Source: Lachnospiraceae bacterium (GTDB lineage: Bacteria > Bacillota > Clostridia > Lachnospirales > Lachnospiraceae). Taken from it: DNA of 64,000 nucleotides. Positions 8,562 through 17,179 of the stretch are shown here, in pieces (the stretch's first letter is position 1; the number at the start of each line of letters is the position of its first letter). A model generated the notes under the pieces. It saw nothing but the letters and a program-made list of their open reading frames with translations. It searched no databases and was not told the origin of the DNA. The position numbers and the translations under genes are program-made. The stretch spans positions 9,981 to 73,980 of the forward strand of contig JAHZFJ010000022.1 in the NCBI GenBank assembly GCA_019421365.1. The letters run 5' to 3'.

Positions 8562-9632
8562 ATGAAACGAATTATACTTACTGGTGGTGGTACCGCTGGG
8601 CATGTTACACCAAACATCGCACTAATTCCAGCTCTAAAAGCTGCTGGATATGATATACAATATATCGGTTCTTATGATGGAATGGAACGCAAACTAATCG
8701 AAGATCTTAATATCCCATATCACGGTATATCTTCTGGTAAATTAAGACGTTACTTTGATCTTAAGAATTTTAGTGATCCATTCAAAGTAATCAAGGGATA
8801 CCGTGAGGCTAAAAAGCTTATTAAAGATTTAAATCCAGATGTAATCTTTTCTAAAGGTGGATTTGTAACAGTTCCTGTTGTTTTAGCTGCCAAGAAAAGA
8901 AAAGTCCCAACAATTATTCATGAATCAGATATGACCCCTGGTCTAGCAAATCGTATCTGTATTCCTTCAGCAACTAAAGTATGTGCGAATTTCCCTGAAA
9001 CACTAAATAATCTTCCTGAAGGAAAAGCTGTCTTAACAGGTTCTCCTATTCGTAAGGAACTTTTTTCAGGAAACAAATTGAAAGGGCTTGATTTCTGTGG
9101 ATTCTCTCAGAACAAACCTGTTATCTTAATTGTAGGCGGAAGTCTTGGTTCTGTCGTTGTGAATGAAGCGGTTCGTAAGATTCTAGATATATTATTAGAA
9201 CGATTCCAAATCATCCATTTATGTGGTAAGGGTAAAGTTGACGAATCTCTATTAAATAAAAAGGGATATGTACAATACGAATATATCAAAGAAGAACTTA
9301 GTGACTTATTAGCTTGTGCTGACATCGTAATATCTCGTGCCGGTGCTAATGCAATCTGTGAATTACTTGCACTTAAAAAGCCAAATATATTAATCCCATT
9401 ATCAGCCGCTCAAAGTCGCGGTGACCAAATACTTAATGCTGCTTCCTTTAAGAAGCAAGGATTTAGTTATGTGTTACCTGAAGAAAACTTAAGCAAAGAT
9501 ACTTTGTTACAGGCTGTTAATGAAGTATACGAAAATCGCGCTACTTATACATCTACAATGGGCCAGAGCAGCTTGAATGATGCAGTAGCTTCTATTGTTA
9601 CACTTATAGAAAGTCTAGCTAAAACAAAATAA
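8562..9632 (+). CDS. murG: UDP-GlcNAc:lipid I N-acetylglucosaminyltransferase
   Basis: 356 aa glycosyltransferase family 28. It adds GlcNAc to lipid I to make lipid II on the cytoplasmic face of the membrane. The N-terminus has the glycine-rich TGGGTAGHVTPN loop; the second domain has the GGSLGS loop, SRAGANAICELLAL and PLSAAQSRGDQ, which binds UDP-GlcNAc. ATG 8562 is preceded by GGAGG at 8551-8555. It lies outside any division/cell-wall cluster and has its own terminator. Confidence 0.95.
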   Translation: MKRIILTGGGTAGHVTPNIALIPALKAAGYDIQYIGSYDGMERKLIEDLNIPYHGISSGKLRRYFDLKNFSDPFKVIKGYREAKKLIKDLNPDVIFSKGGFVTVPVVLAAKKRKVPTIIHESDMTPGLANRICIPSATKVCANFPETLNNLPEGKAVLTGSPIRKELFSGNKLKGLDFCGFSQNKPVILIVGGSLGSVVVNEAVRKILDILLERFQIIHLCGKGKVDESLLNKKGYVQYEYIKEELSDLLACADIVISRAGANAICELLALKKPNILIPLSAAQSRGDQILNAASFKKQGFSYVLPEENLSKDTLLQAVNEVYENRATYTSTMGQSSLNDAVASIVTLIESLAKTK

Positions 9633-9696
9633 CAGCAAATTAACTAGTCGAAATTAACACAATAGAAGATACATCATAATTTTCTATTGTTATAAA

Positions 9697-9742
9697 TAAA
9701 AGACAAGTTTCTTTACATTCTTGCAAGAGACTTGTCTTTTTA
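9697..9742. terminator. Bidirectional terminator between murG and the HIT gene
   Basis: Stem 9700-9713 with 9725-9738 (14 bp, one wobble), A-run on the left and T-run on the right, between convergent genes. Confidence 0.88.
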
Positions 9743-9774
9743 CATAATTGATCTTTTTATACTATTAAGAATTG

Positions 9775-10188
9775 TTACAGATGTTTCTTGATTTTATCAC
9801 TAAGTTGATCAAGTGGCTCTCCTTCGTACTTGTCTTCTACCCATTTAACAACCACTTTATCGACTTCGTATCTAGGAATTATATGCATATGAAAATGAAA
9901 TACAGTTTGACCTGCTGCTTCACCATTGTTCTGCAATAGATTCAAACCTTCACACTTAAGTTCTGATTTCAATGCCTTTGCAATTCTTGCAGCTACTGGA
10001 AGTAATTTTGATGCTACTGTCTCATCTAGATCAAAAATATTATCCGCATGCTGTTTAGGAATTAAAATTGTGTGCCCCTTTGAAGCTGGTGATATATCCA
10101 TAAATGCCTTAAAATCATCATCTTCATAAATCGTATAAGATGGAATTTCTCCTGATGCTATTTTACAGAAAATACAATTATCCTTCAT
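9775..10188 (-). CDS. HIT-family nucleotide hydrolase (HinT-like)
   Basis: 137 aa. Histidine-triad motif HFHMHIIPR near residue 97 gives the catalytic His; the N-terminus CIFCKIASGEIPS has the usual CxxC. HinT-type enzymes cleave purine nucleoside phosphoramidates and acyl-AMP; the cellular substrate is rarely known. Convergent with murG, with a shared terminator. A 484-bp gap separates it from the divergent histidine kinase. Confidence 0.93.
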   Translation of the reverse strand: MKDNCIFCKIASGEIPSYTIYEDDDFKAFMDISPASKGHTILIPKQHADNIFDLDETVASKLLPVAARIAKALKSELKCEGLNLLQNNGEAAGQTVFHFHMHIIPRYEVDKVVVKWVEDKYEGEPLDQLSDKIKKHL

Positions 10189-10672
10189 TGCTATTCCTCC
10201 GTGTTCTTATAAGTAATATATTTAATTATTATTTCGTTTTATTTTTTGTATTCCTAGCTCTAGATATAACTTATCGGGTAAAATCAAATGATGCTTCGCG
10301 TCGCTTGATTTCCTTCCGATAAGTTACATTATAACTCACACTTTATTAATTTTAAACATTAATTTGTTAAATATACATGCAAATTAATTCAGAAATTGTG
10401 TTGTCGAACTAGATTATTTATTTACATATTTTGGTAATTACTAGTGTATGCTAATGATTTTTGCATTTAATTCAGCTATTTTTTACTATTGTATCAAATA
10501 AAATACACTATTTTAACTCTTTAGTTCCTCTTATTATGATTTTTTTAGACACAAAAAGCTCTAAAAACATAGTATATATATATATTCAGCTTTTGATTGT
10601 CGATTGATGTAAATAAAATTTAGTTGAAATTCTCACATTATGTTGGTAATATATGTAAAAGAGGTGATGTTT
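10189..10672. other. 484-bp divergent intergenic region
   Basis: No plausible gene. Holds the long hairpin at 10267-10326 and otherwise very AT-rich DNA with a TA repeat (about 10571-10586). The kinase start is decided by GAGGTG at 10661-10666. Confidence 0.6.
10267..10326. repeat. 60-bp hairpin element with TAACTTATCGG ends
   Basis: Outer arms 10267-10277 and 10316-10326 are a perfect 11-bp inverted repeat. A second pair (10281-10287 with 10305-10311) and an apical GATGC-TTC-GCGTC hairpin continue the same stem. There is no T-run, so it is not a standard terminator. The left end TAACTTATCGGGT is the exact reverse complement of 33081-33093, part of the hairpin array near 33 kb. Confidence 0.7.
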
Positions 10673-11440
10673 ATGTATAATGATAAGATAACAGCAAGAC
10701 TTCATCAACTTTGTAATGAAAATAAAGATTTTGATGAAGCTGTAAAACAAATGGAATCTCAACACCAATTTGTAATTTCTCAAATCACACATGAGATAAG
10801 AAACCCGTTAACTTTAATAAATAGTACCGTCCAGCTAATTGAATCTCACTATCCTGAAATTGCAGAAAGTAGCCTTTGGGAACAACTCACGGACGACATT
10901 AGTGATTTAATTCTTTTATTAGAAGATGTAACTACTTATAACCATAGCAAAGAGCTTAATTTGGAATCTTCTAATATATATGAGATGCTTCAGAAACTCA
11001 TCCAAAGTTTTTTAATATATACTGCAAACAATGATATTAAGATTCAACTTAATACTAACGAAAATTCTTTACCTAAATTAGAATCATTTATATGTGATTC
11101 TATTAAGTTGAGACAGGCCTTTACTAATATCATTAAGAATGCTGTAGAAGCAATTGGTGATACTGGAGACATATATATTAATATCCAAGAAGAAAAAAAG
11201 AACTTAGCTACGTCAGATAATAATACTGACTATATATCCATTTCTTTTAAAAACAATGGAGAACCTATTGATCCTCTTGAGCAATCAAATATATTCAAGC
11301 CTTTTATTACACACAAACCAAATGGTACGGGCATGGGGCTTGCAATAACAGATCAAATTATAAATGCTCACGACGGTTTTATAGAATGTCTTTTTGATGA
11401 TACTTGGACAGAATTTAAGATTTTTCTCCCTTTACGTTAA
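10673..11440 (+). CDS. Soluble orphan sensor histidine kinase
   Basis: 255 aa. No membrane or PAS domain: about 35 residues of helix, then the HisKA box with phospho-His (ITHEIRNPL, about residue 42) and a HATPase_c domain (N box NIIKNAVEAI, FKPFITHKPNGTGMGL). No response regulator gene is adjacent. Such orphan kinases in spore-formers often feed Spo0A or a distant regulator (inference). Two further ATGs lie just upstream (10640, 10667); I chose 10673 from its spacing to GAGGTG. Confidence 0.85.
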   Translation: MYNDKITARLHQLCNENKDFDEAVKQMESQHQFVISQITHEIRNPLTLINSTVQLIESHYPEIAESSLWEQLTDDISDLILLLEDVTTYNHSKELNLESSNIYEMLQKLIQSFLIYTANNDIKIQLNTNENSLPKLESFICDSIKLRQAFTNIIKNAVEAIGDTGDIYINIQEEKKNLATSDNNTDYISISFKNNGEPIDPLEQSNIFKPFITHKPNGTGMGLAITDQIINAHDGFIECLFDDTWTEFKIFLPLR

Positions 11441-11499
11441 TAATTGAACCACTACATATTCAAAACAAATACCACAAAAAACACACTTACCAATTGTAA

Positions 11500-11603
11500 A
11501 CTCCCAATTCAGTTGGACATCCGTTAAGACCATAAGAGTCTATCTAATTAACTCCCAATTAATTAGAAAACAAAGAAACCTCAAAGTACTCCTACTCCCA
11601 ATT
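11500..11603. repeat. Three copies of ACTCCCAATT
   Basis: Exact 10-mers at 11500-11509, 11551-11560 and 11594-11603, all on the plus strand, in the gap after the histidine kinase; the last forms the loop of the following terminator. Confidence 0.6.
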
Positions 11604-11620
11604 GGTACTTTGAGGTTTTT
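11576..11620. terminator. Bidirectional terminator
   Basis: Stem 11576-11589 with 11605-11618 (14 bp perfect) followed by TTTTT on the plus strand; separates the kinase from the convergent flavodoxin gene. Confidence 0.88.
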
Positions 11621-11632
11621 ATCGTCTAAAAA

Positions 11633-12616
11633 CTAAAATTGAAAAACAGCATCAAAATTTCTTAACAACTTAAAGTTTCCTTTTGCAGATAATTCTCCTG
11701 TCATAAACGATTTTTGTAATGTAGTTCTTCCCTTAACAATGTTCTCCATAATTGCTTGAGTAGTCTTAATTAGCACATCCGCATTCTCCATATTTCCATA
11801 ATAACAATTAATATTCTCATCTTTAATATCAACTACTAAAACCTTATTATTGTCAGCCAAGGTAATTTCAAATGTACCTGAGAATCCCGGCAATGGGTTA
11901 AAACTATCTTTAATTTCTTTAATAAATTTTTCTTCTTTGTTATCCGTGCCTAACATTTCTTTAAACAAACTCGCTAATTCTTCTATATCTTCTTTTTGTT
12001 TCTTAACATATGTATCATCTGATACATACACAGATAGTTGTTCACTCTCTTGTGGAGTTAAATCTATACTTGTATTCCTTAAAACAGTACGATTGATTGC
12101 GCTATAACTTGATGGTAAACCTTTTTGTTTTTGGCTGATATTACGATAAAGTGCCTCTGCTTTCTTCTCAATAATTACCTTATACGCGGGATTTGTTTCA
12201 AATTCAACATGGTCTACCACATAGGCGCATAATCCATCACATGGAATACCGCCAAGTACTTCCCAAGCCTTCACAAGCGATAATTGTGCTTCTCGTTCTC
12301 CATAAGTATTAGACATAACAATTGGCATCATATAGAGCTTACTAATATGTTCTTTGTCACCATATAACCAACACGAATCAAGAAATTGCTGCATATAGCC
12401 TCCAATTCCCCACCATTCTAAATTAGTTGCTAATATAACTCCATCTGCTTCTTTTAATGTCTTAGGTAACACGGTAATAGAGTTCTTATCTTCGTAGAGA
12501 TTGTATCTAGTAACCTCAACTCTAAGTTCCTCTAACACCTCAATCAATTTATTCATAACATATATTGTCGGATCATCGATTAATCCTCTTCCACCATAGT
12601 AAATATTAACTTTCAT
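11633..12616 (-). CDS. Flavodoxin/NADPH-dependent FMN reductase-like protein with SCP2 domain
   Basis: 327 aa. The N-terminal ~190 residues form a flavodoxin-like fold (KVNIYYGGRG start, ILATNLEWWGIGGYMQQFLD, PIVMSNTYGE). The C-terminal ~100 residues resemble an SCP2 sterol-carrier lipid-binding domain (ADVLIKTT, GELSAKGNFKLL). An FMN-dependent redox role on a hydrophobic substrate is an inference. The frame stays open 40 codons upstream, but the flavodoxin fold begins at the ATG at 12616. That start lacks a normal Shine-Dalgarno; GAAAGGAG lies 74 nt upstream, separated by a CCATGC/GCATGG pair (see leader entry). Confidence 0.75.
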   Translation of the reverse strand: MKVNIYYGGRGLIDDPTIYVMNKLIEVLEELRVEVTRYNLYEDKNSITVLPKTLKEADGVILATNLEWWGIGGYMQQFLDSCWLYGDKEHISKLYMMPIVMSNTYGEREAQLSLVKAWEVLGGIPCDGLCAYVVDHVEFETNPAYKVIIEKKAEALYRNISQKQKGLPSSYSAINRTVLRNTSIDLTPQESEQLSVYVSDDTYVKKQKEDIEELASLFKEMLGTDNKEEKFIKEIKDSFNPLPGFSGTFEITLADNNKVLVVDIKDENINCYYGNMENADVLIKTTQAIMENIVKGRTTLQKSFMTGELSAKGNFKLLRNFDAVFQF

Positions 12617-12698
12617 AATTAACACCCATGCAATCACAAGGTATCCTGTGATACTGCTTAATAAATAGGTTGAAAGAAAGCAACGCATGGCTCCTTTC
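12617..12698 (-). promoter_or_regulatory. Structured start-site leader (SD-hairpin-start), flavodoxin gene
   Basis: Minus strand: GAAAGGAG (12698-12691), arm CCATGC (12690-12685), closing arm GCATGG (12631-12626), 9 nt, then ATG. An inner hairpin ATCACA/TGTGAT lies between the arms. The CATGCGTTGC block repeats closely in the trmB, fumA and fumB leaders. Confidence 0.6.
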
Positions 12699-12781
12699 GT
12701 AATAGTCAAAACTCTTTCAACCCCGTTCTTGTGCATATCTCATATTGGCTTATAATACTGCACCTGTATGAAAAATATCTG

Positions 12782-13843
12782 TTAAATAATATTCTGCTGC
12801 TTCTTATTTCTTTCTCCTAAATATAAAGCTTGTCCAAGTACTAATCCAGCAAGTAGACCACCGACATGTGCAGCATTATCAATTCCTTGCGAATTTAATC
12901 CATTAATAATTGTAATTACAACGAAGAATAATAATCGCTGTATGCCAATCTCTTCAAACTCTCTTTTATTAAATAAAACAATTGCTACCATAGCCCCAAC
13001 TACAGCAAATATTGCACCAGAAGCCCCAATAGATAACGTGCTACTTTCATCTATCCCATTATATCCTAGGGAAGTAATCGCTGCAACTAATCCCCCAATA
13101 AAATACAAAATTATATACCTAAATCTGCCTATTTTCTTTTCCACTAGCGTACCGATAAAGAATAATACCATCATGTTTCCAAACAAATGGTCCATATCAG
13201 CATGAATGAACATATGGGTCAAAAATCTATAATACTGATGGTCTTTAACAATTGCATCATAACTGATACCACCTTGCTCTATAAAAGCATTATAAAGCTT
13301 CCAATCAAAAGACCAATCCATTATTATGAATATCACAGTATTAACAAGTAGAATGATACAAGTGACTGCTATAGGAGATAAACTTGTAATTAACTTTGAA
13401 AATTGATTTCCTTTAGGCTCCCTTACATACTTATAATCATTTAAGCCTAGAACCCTTTCAATACTCTCTTTCACATTCAAGAACTCTGGTTTCTGATTTT
13501 CAAAGATGACTAGTTGATTCGTACTTGTATTAACTATCCAATAGGTATCAGAATCCTTAATAAACTCTTTTGCTAAACTGATGTCCTCAGATAGAACTAC
13601 ATGTAATACATTAATATTACGATATCCACTATTAATAAAATTCCATTTTACCCGAGACATTCTATTATTATAAACCTCTATTAAATCTTCAGGTAAATCC
13701 TCTTTATTGTTAACACACTCAAACAATGATACAACATAAATACCTTTATCTTTAACCTGACAAAATATTGCCGAATTATGATCATTAACATCCAATTCTG
13801 TATAATTACTCTTCTTAAGTTCTTCAATCAGAAAATTAATCAT
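12782..13843 (-). CDS. Rhomboid-family intramembrane serine protease
   Basis: 353 aa. A soluble N-terminal region of about 150 residues precedes a six- or seven-helix rhomboid domain. Family marks: HMFIHADMDHLFGNM in the second helix, catalytic Ser in GASGAIFAVVGA (about residue 270) and catalytic His in DNAAHVGGLLAGL (about residue 330). It should cut membrane proteins within the bilayer. Shine-Dalgarno AAGGGTG supports the start. The 166-bp gap to the flavodoxin gene leaves cotranscription possible. Confidence 0.92.
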   Translation of the reverse strand: MINFLIEELKKSNYTELDVNDHNSAIFCQVKDKGIYVVSLFECVNNKEDLPEDLIEVYNNRMSRVKWNFINSGYRNINVLHVVLSEDISLAKEFIKDSDTYWIVNTSTNQLVIFENQKPEFLNVKESIERVLGLNDYKYVREPKGNQFSKLITSLSPIAVTCIILLVNTVIFIIMDWSFDWKLYNAFIEQGGISYDAIVKDHQYYRFLTHMFIHADMDHLFGNMMVLFFIGTLVEKKIGRFRYIILYFIGGLVAAITSLGYNGIDESSTLSIGASGAIFAVVGAMVAIVLFNKREFEEIGIQRLLFFVVITIINGLNSQGIDNAAHVGGLLAGLVLGQALYLGERNKKQQNII

Positions 13844-14220
13844 GGTTTCACACCCTTTTTTATAAAATATTGAGAGAAATTTAACCTTGTAACCTCGTAA
13901 CCCTACTTTATTATCATTTATCTAACATAATAATTCACCAGCGCCAAGAAAACAAGCCGTATTTTCTTACTATTCTCTTATTTTTCTCTAACTTTTCTAT
14001 ATGTATAAATTTTGTGTAATTGCTTATTCTATGTAGTACCATCCATAATGAAGCAAACTTAACATTATATTATGTGTAAATAGTTTCAATCGCACTAAAT
14101 ACATTGACTAACTTTAAAGTTAGCTCTCTCTTACATTTTTATTAGATACGAGTCAAAACTTAGTCAAAATATAGCTTTTTAGTTATAATATAGTCACAAA
14201 ATAAGGGAGGAAAGAGAAAA
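13844..14220. other. 377-bp divergent intergenic region with palindrome
   Basis: Contains a perfect 16-bp palindrome, CTAACTTTAAAGTTAG, at 14108-14123 and a TATAAT (14184-14189) about 30 bp before the adenosyltransferase start. The palindrome sits about 60 bp upstream of that -10, a plausible regulator site. I see no cobalamin riboswitch. Confidence 0.5.
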
Positions 14221-14745
14221 ATGACAGGATACATTCACATATATTGTGGAGATGGAAAAGGTAAAACGACTGCGGCCCTAGGTCTGGCTTTACGTGCTGC
14301 AGGGGCTAACAAAAGAGTATTGCTCACAAGATTTATGAAGACCAATTCATCTAGTGAATTGTCCTCTCTATCTCTACATCCTAACATTAAAGTAATACCA
14401 ACCTCTAAGGTATTTGGTTACTACTATAGTCTTAACGATGATGAAAAAGAACAAGCCTATGACTATTATAGCACTTTATTAAAAGAAGCATGCAAAAAGG
14501 CCATAGATGAAAACTATGACCTTTTAATTCTTGATGAAGTTACTTATGCATATTCTTATCATTTTATAGACTGTGACTACTTAATGAGTTTCCTACGTGC
14601 AAAGCCAGAACAATTAGAAGTTGTTATAACCGGCAAACATCCGGCTCCTGAATTGCTTGATGTAGCTGATTATATATCAGATATTAAGAAAGTTCGCCAT
14701 CCATATGATAAAGGAGTATTACCTCGAGAAGGTATTGAACTTTAA
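14221..14745 (+). CDS. ATP:corrinoid adenosyltransferase, CobO/BtuR family
   Basis: 174 aa. The N-terminal P-loop GDGKGKTTAALGLALRAAG and LLILDEVTYAY (Walker B-like) define the BtuR/CobO/CobP family, which transfers the 5'-deoxyadenosyl group of ATP to cob(I)alamin. It would make coenzyme B12 from salvaged corrinoid; no other cobalamin gene is nearby. Strong Shine-Dalgarno (GGGAGGAAAGAG). The last codons overlap the convergent phosphodiesterase gene by 4 bp. Confidence 0.9.
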   Translation: MTGYIHIYCGDGKGKTTAALGLALRAAGANKRVLLTRFMKTNSSSELSSLSLHPNIKVIPTSKVFGYYYSLNDDEKEQAYDYYSTLLKEACKKAIDENYDLLILDEVTYAYSYHFIDCDYLMSFLRAKPEQLEVVITGKHPAPELLDVADYISDIKKVRHPYDKGVLPREGIEL

Positions 14746-15284
14746 ACCATTAACGATTTAATTTCTTTCCCTTCTAGATTCTTAATTGTATATGTTGCAT
14801 TCTCATACACCATGTAGCTATGTTCATTCCCATTCTTAGGAATTGAGACAGACCCTGGATTTAGGTATATATAGCCTTCACATTCTTCTAACGCTTGTAC
14901 ATGGGTATGTCCATGCAGTAGAATATCTCCCTTTTTTAATTTAGGTAGATTCTCTTTATTGAATACATGCCCATGAGTAACAAAAACCATACGATTATCT
15001 AAGTATAAAATCATAGAATCGGATAATACCGAAAACTCTAATACCATTTGATCCACTTCTGCTTCGCAATTTCCTCTGACACATAAGATTTCGTCTTTAC
15101 AATCATTTAATAGTTGAATTACACCTTTAGGATTATAACCCTTTGGTAGATCATTTCTAGGGCCATGATATAGAATATCTCCTAATAGTATCAACTTATC
15201 TGCTTTTTCTTCCCTATATCTCTCTAATAACTTTTCACAATAATATTCTGAACCATGAATATCTGATGCAATAATTAATTTCAT
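14742..15284 (-). CDS. Metallophosphoesterase, YfcE/MJ0936 type
   Basis: 180 aa. All calcineurin-like metal motifs are present: SDIHGS, LLGDILYHGPRN, GNCEAEVD, THGHVFN and GHTHV. YfcE-type enzymes hydrolyse phosphodiesters in vitro; the physiological substrate is unknown. Tail-to-tail overlap of 4 bp with the adenosyltransferase gene leaves no room for a terminator between them. Confidence 0.92.
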   Translation of the reverse strand: MKLIIASDIHGSEYYCEKLLERYREEKADKLILLGDILYHGPRNDLPKGYNPKGVIQLLNDCKDEILCVRGNCEAEVDQMVLEFSVLSDSMILYLDNRMVFVTHGHVFNKENLPKLKKGDILLHGHTHVQALEECEGYIYLNPGSVSIPKNGNEHSYMVYENATYTIKNLEGKEIKSLMV

Positions 15285-15406
15285 ATAGAAACCCTTCTTT
15301 CAATTTTAATATAGATTGGAATCGAGTGTCAAAATCCTTTATATATTTTAATTCGTCTTTTGCCAAACTCTTTATAACGCCATAATCATACCTATATCTT
15401 TAGCCA

Positions 15407-17179
15407 TTATAAATAGTTAGAAAATAATTTTAATTTTATATCTTCATGTGTAATCTTTCCAGCTTTATAATCATTAACAATACGTAGTAGCTGCTGTATG
15501 GATACTGCTGCTCCATTTATATTCTTATTACAATTAATCCGTTCTATCTGTTCATGGTATTTCCCTTTAAAATGTCCTGCTACAAACATATAATAATATT
15601 CTGTTACATCATTTCCAAAGTTCTTCCACCACTCATTAGGATTAATACGGATATCACGAGTCTGGTTTTCTCCAATATAGCGCTCCATCTCATCTGCTTG
15701 TGAAATTGGTAGCGAATAACCACCTGAGTAAGCCTTAGTATCAATGATAATTCCGTAATTTCCTTTAGCTTCTTGTCCACTTCCATCTTCGGTATATATA
15801 ATGCCATCTGGTTTTCGACTACCTCCTAGGTGTAATCCTTCAAAACCACATTCTTCTGTTAGCACCTGCATCGTTTTAAGTTCAAACAAACGATTCTGCT
15901 TACTATCATAAGCAAGATCTAATAAACCTAGGTATTCATGAGAAAGGTGCGTTAGCTCCCCTCTCATCTGTTCTTTTATTGTCTCTACCTCTGATCTTCC
16001 TTCTAACCTAGCTGTAGGTATTATAAAGTCATTCAGTACATCTTCTAGATAATATAAGTCATTTTTATAGGTTATATTCAGACCAATATTAATTAGTCCC
16101 TTAATATCATCCGTTATACTACCTTCTTCACAAACTAAACCGCACTCTGTTAACTTCTTTATTAATTGATTTATTGTAATACCTTGTTTTGATTCAGATA
16201 TGAATTTTAGGAGATATGCTCTTCTAGTTCTAAGATATTCACGGTCTCCCGCCTTCGTTGCTAACATCTCAAAGCAAACATTCTTGGATAATTTCTTATA
16301 AGAACTCTTTCCATTGGTATGATTCAGTGCCATAAAACCCTTGGCAGTTATCTGATAAGCCTGTCCAATGGTAACGGTATGCACATCACTCTGAATAGGC
16401 ACCTGAAACGATTTAGAAACCATTTGGACAAGTCCTAACTTAGAGAGCCACTTAGCTATCATTCTAGCGTATTTATCACTAGAACCTTCCCAGTCAGCTT
16501 TCATCTTATTAATATCTGAAGGATCTTTCGTAATAGCCAATGTACGAAGCAAAACGCTTTGTGGTAAACTTGTAAATCCACCTTCACCAATGAATCCTAA
16601 CTGTTTACCAAGTTCAAACTTTGTAAGATGTGCATCCCCATCCGCTAACAGACGCAAGATTCGTACGGCTGGAGGATAAGATAGGGCAGCTCTCGTTAAT
16701 AACTCCGTCTCACCCTTAGTTAACTCTTCTTCCTCACCTCTAGCCCTAACTAATTCTCTACCTTCTTCTGTTATTTCGAACGTATCATCTTCATAATTAT
16801 ATCGTATGAAATGAAACGCATATGCCCAACGTACAAAGTTATCTGCTTGCCATTCTCCGATAAATGGTCTTATCTGGCCCTTCACCGTAGCTTGTACAAT
16901 ACCATTACACCTTGATGCACTTCTTGGCTTGAATGCTGTACCAACTAGCTTACTATATGAAATGCGTAGAGGCCTATTATTCAATGCCTCTATAAGCACA
17001 TCCCTTCCATCCCTCTCCTCAACTAGTTCAGGTATAATAGAGTGGACTAGGGCTTGATGCATTGGTGAATTTTCATCAAATATTGCCGTAACGTTACATA
17101 AACTCCGTAAGTTACTAGGGTCTTGTACCCAGCCAAACGAACGAAAATTCGCCTTCTCTACCGGCCATACTGTTATCAT
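15407..17179 (-). CDS. FokI-like type IIS restriction endonuclease
   Basis: 590 aa (FokI about 580). Clearly homologous to FokI along the whole length: N-terminal FGWVQDP, recognition-domain blocks YPPAVRILRLL, LTKFELGKQLGF and WEGSSDKYARMI, and a C-terminal nuclease domain with LGGSRKPDG, IIIDTKAYSGGY and NPNEWW. The PD-(D/E)xK catalytic residues (FokI D450, D467, K469) and the dimer salt-bridge pair (D483, R487) are present. It should cut DNA a short distance from GGATG. Differences from FokI: about five extra residues between the two catalytic Asp, and changes at N13 (D) and N217 (A), base-contacting in FokI as I recall. Start overlaps the methylase stop (ATGA). Confidence 0.93.
   Translation of the reverse strand: MITVWPVEKANFRSFGWVQDPSNLRSLCNVTAIFDENSPMHQALVHSIIPELVEERDGRDVLIEALNNRPLRISYSKLVGTAFKPRSASRCNGIVQATVKGQIRPFIGEWQADNFVRWAYAFHFIRYNYEDDTFEITEEGRELVRARGEEEELTKGETELLTRAALSYPPAVRILRLLADGDAHLTKFELGKQLGFIGEGGFTSLPQSVLLRTLAITKDPSDINKMKADWEGSSDKYARMIAKWLSKLGLVQMVSKSFQVPIQSDVHTVTIGQAYQITAKGFMALNHTNGKSSYKKLSKNVCFEMLATKAGDREYLRTRRAYLLKFISESKQGITINQLIKKLTECGLVCEEGSITDDIKGLINIGLNITYKNDLYYLEDVLNDFIIPTARLEGRSEVETIKEQMRGELTHLSHEYLGLLDLAYDSKQNRLFELKTMQVLTEECGFEGLHLGGSRKPDGIIYTEDGSGQEAKGNYGIIIDTKAYSGGYSLPISQADEMERYIGENQTRDIRINPNEWWKNFGNDVTEYYYMFVAGHFKGKYHEQIERINCNKNINGAAVSIQQLLRIVNDYKAGKITHEDIKLKLFSNYL

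Noticed and set aside
10267..10326. Terminator for the HIT or kinase gene
   Set aside because: It lies in the upstream region of both divergent genes and has no T-run on either side.
14000..14220. Possible cobalamin riboswitch before the adenosyltransferase
   Set aside because: No B12-box-like sequence or expected multi-helix layout could be found in the 377-bp gap.
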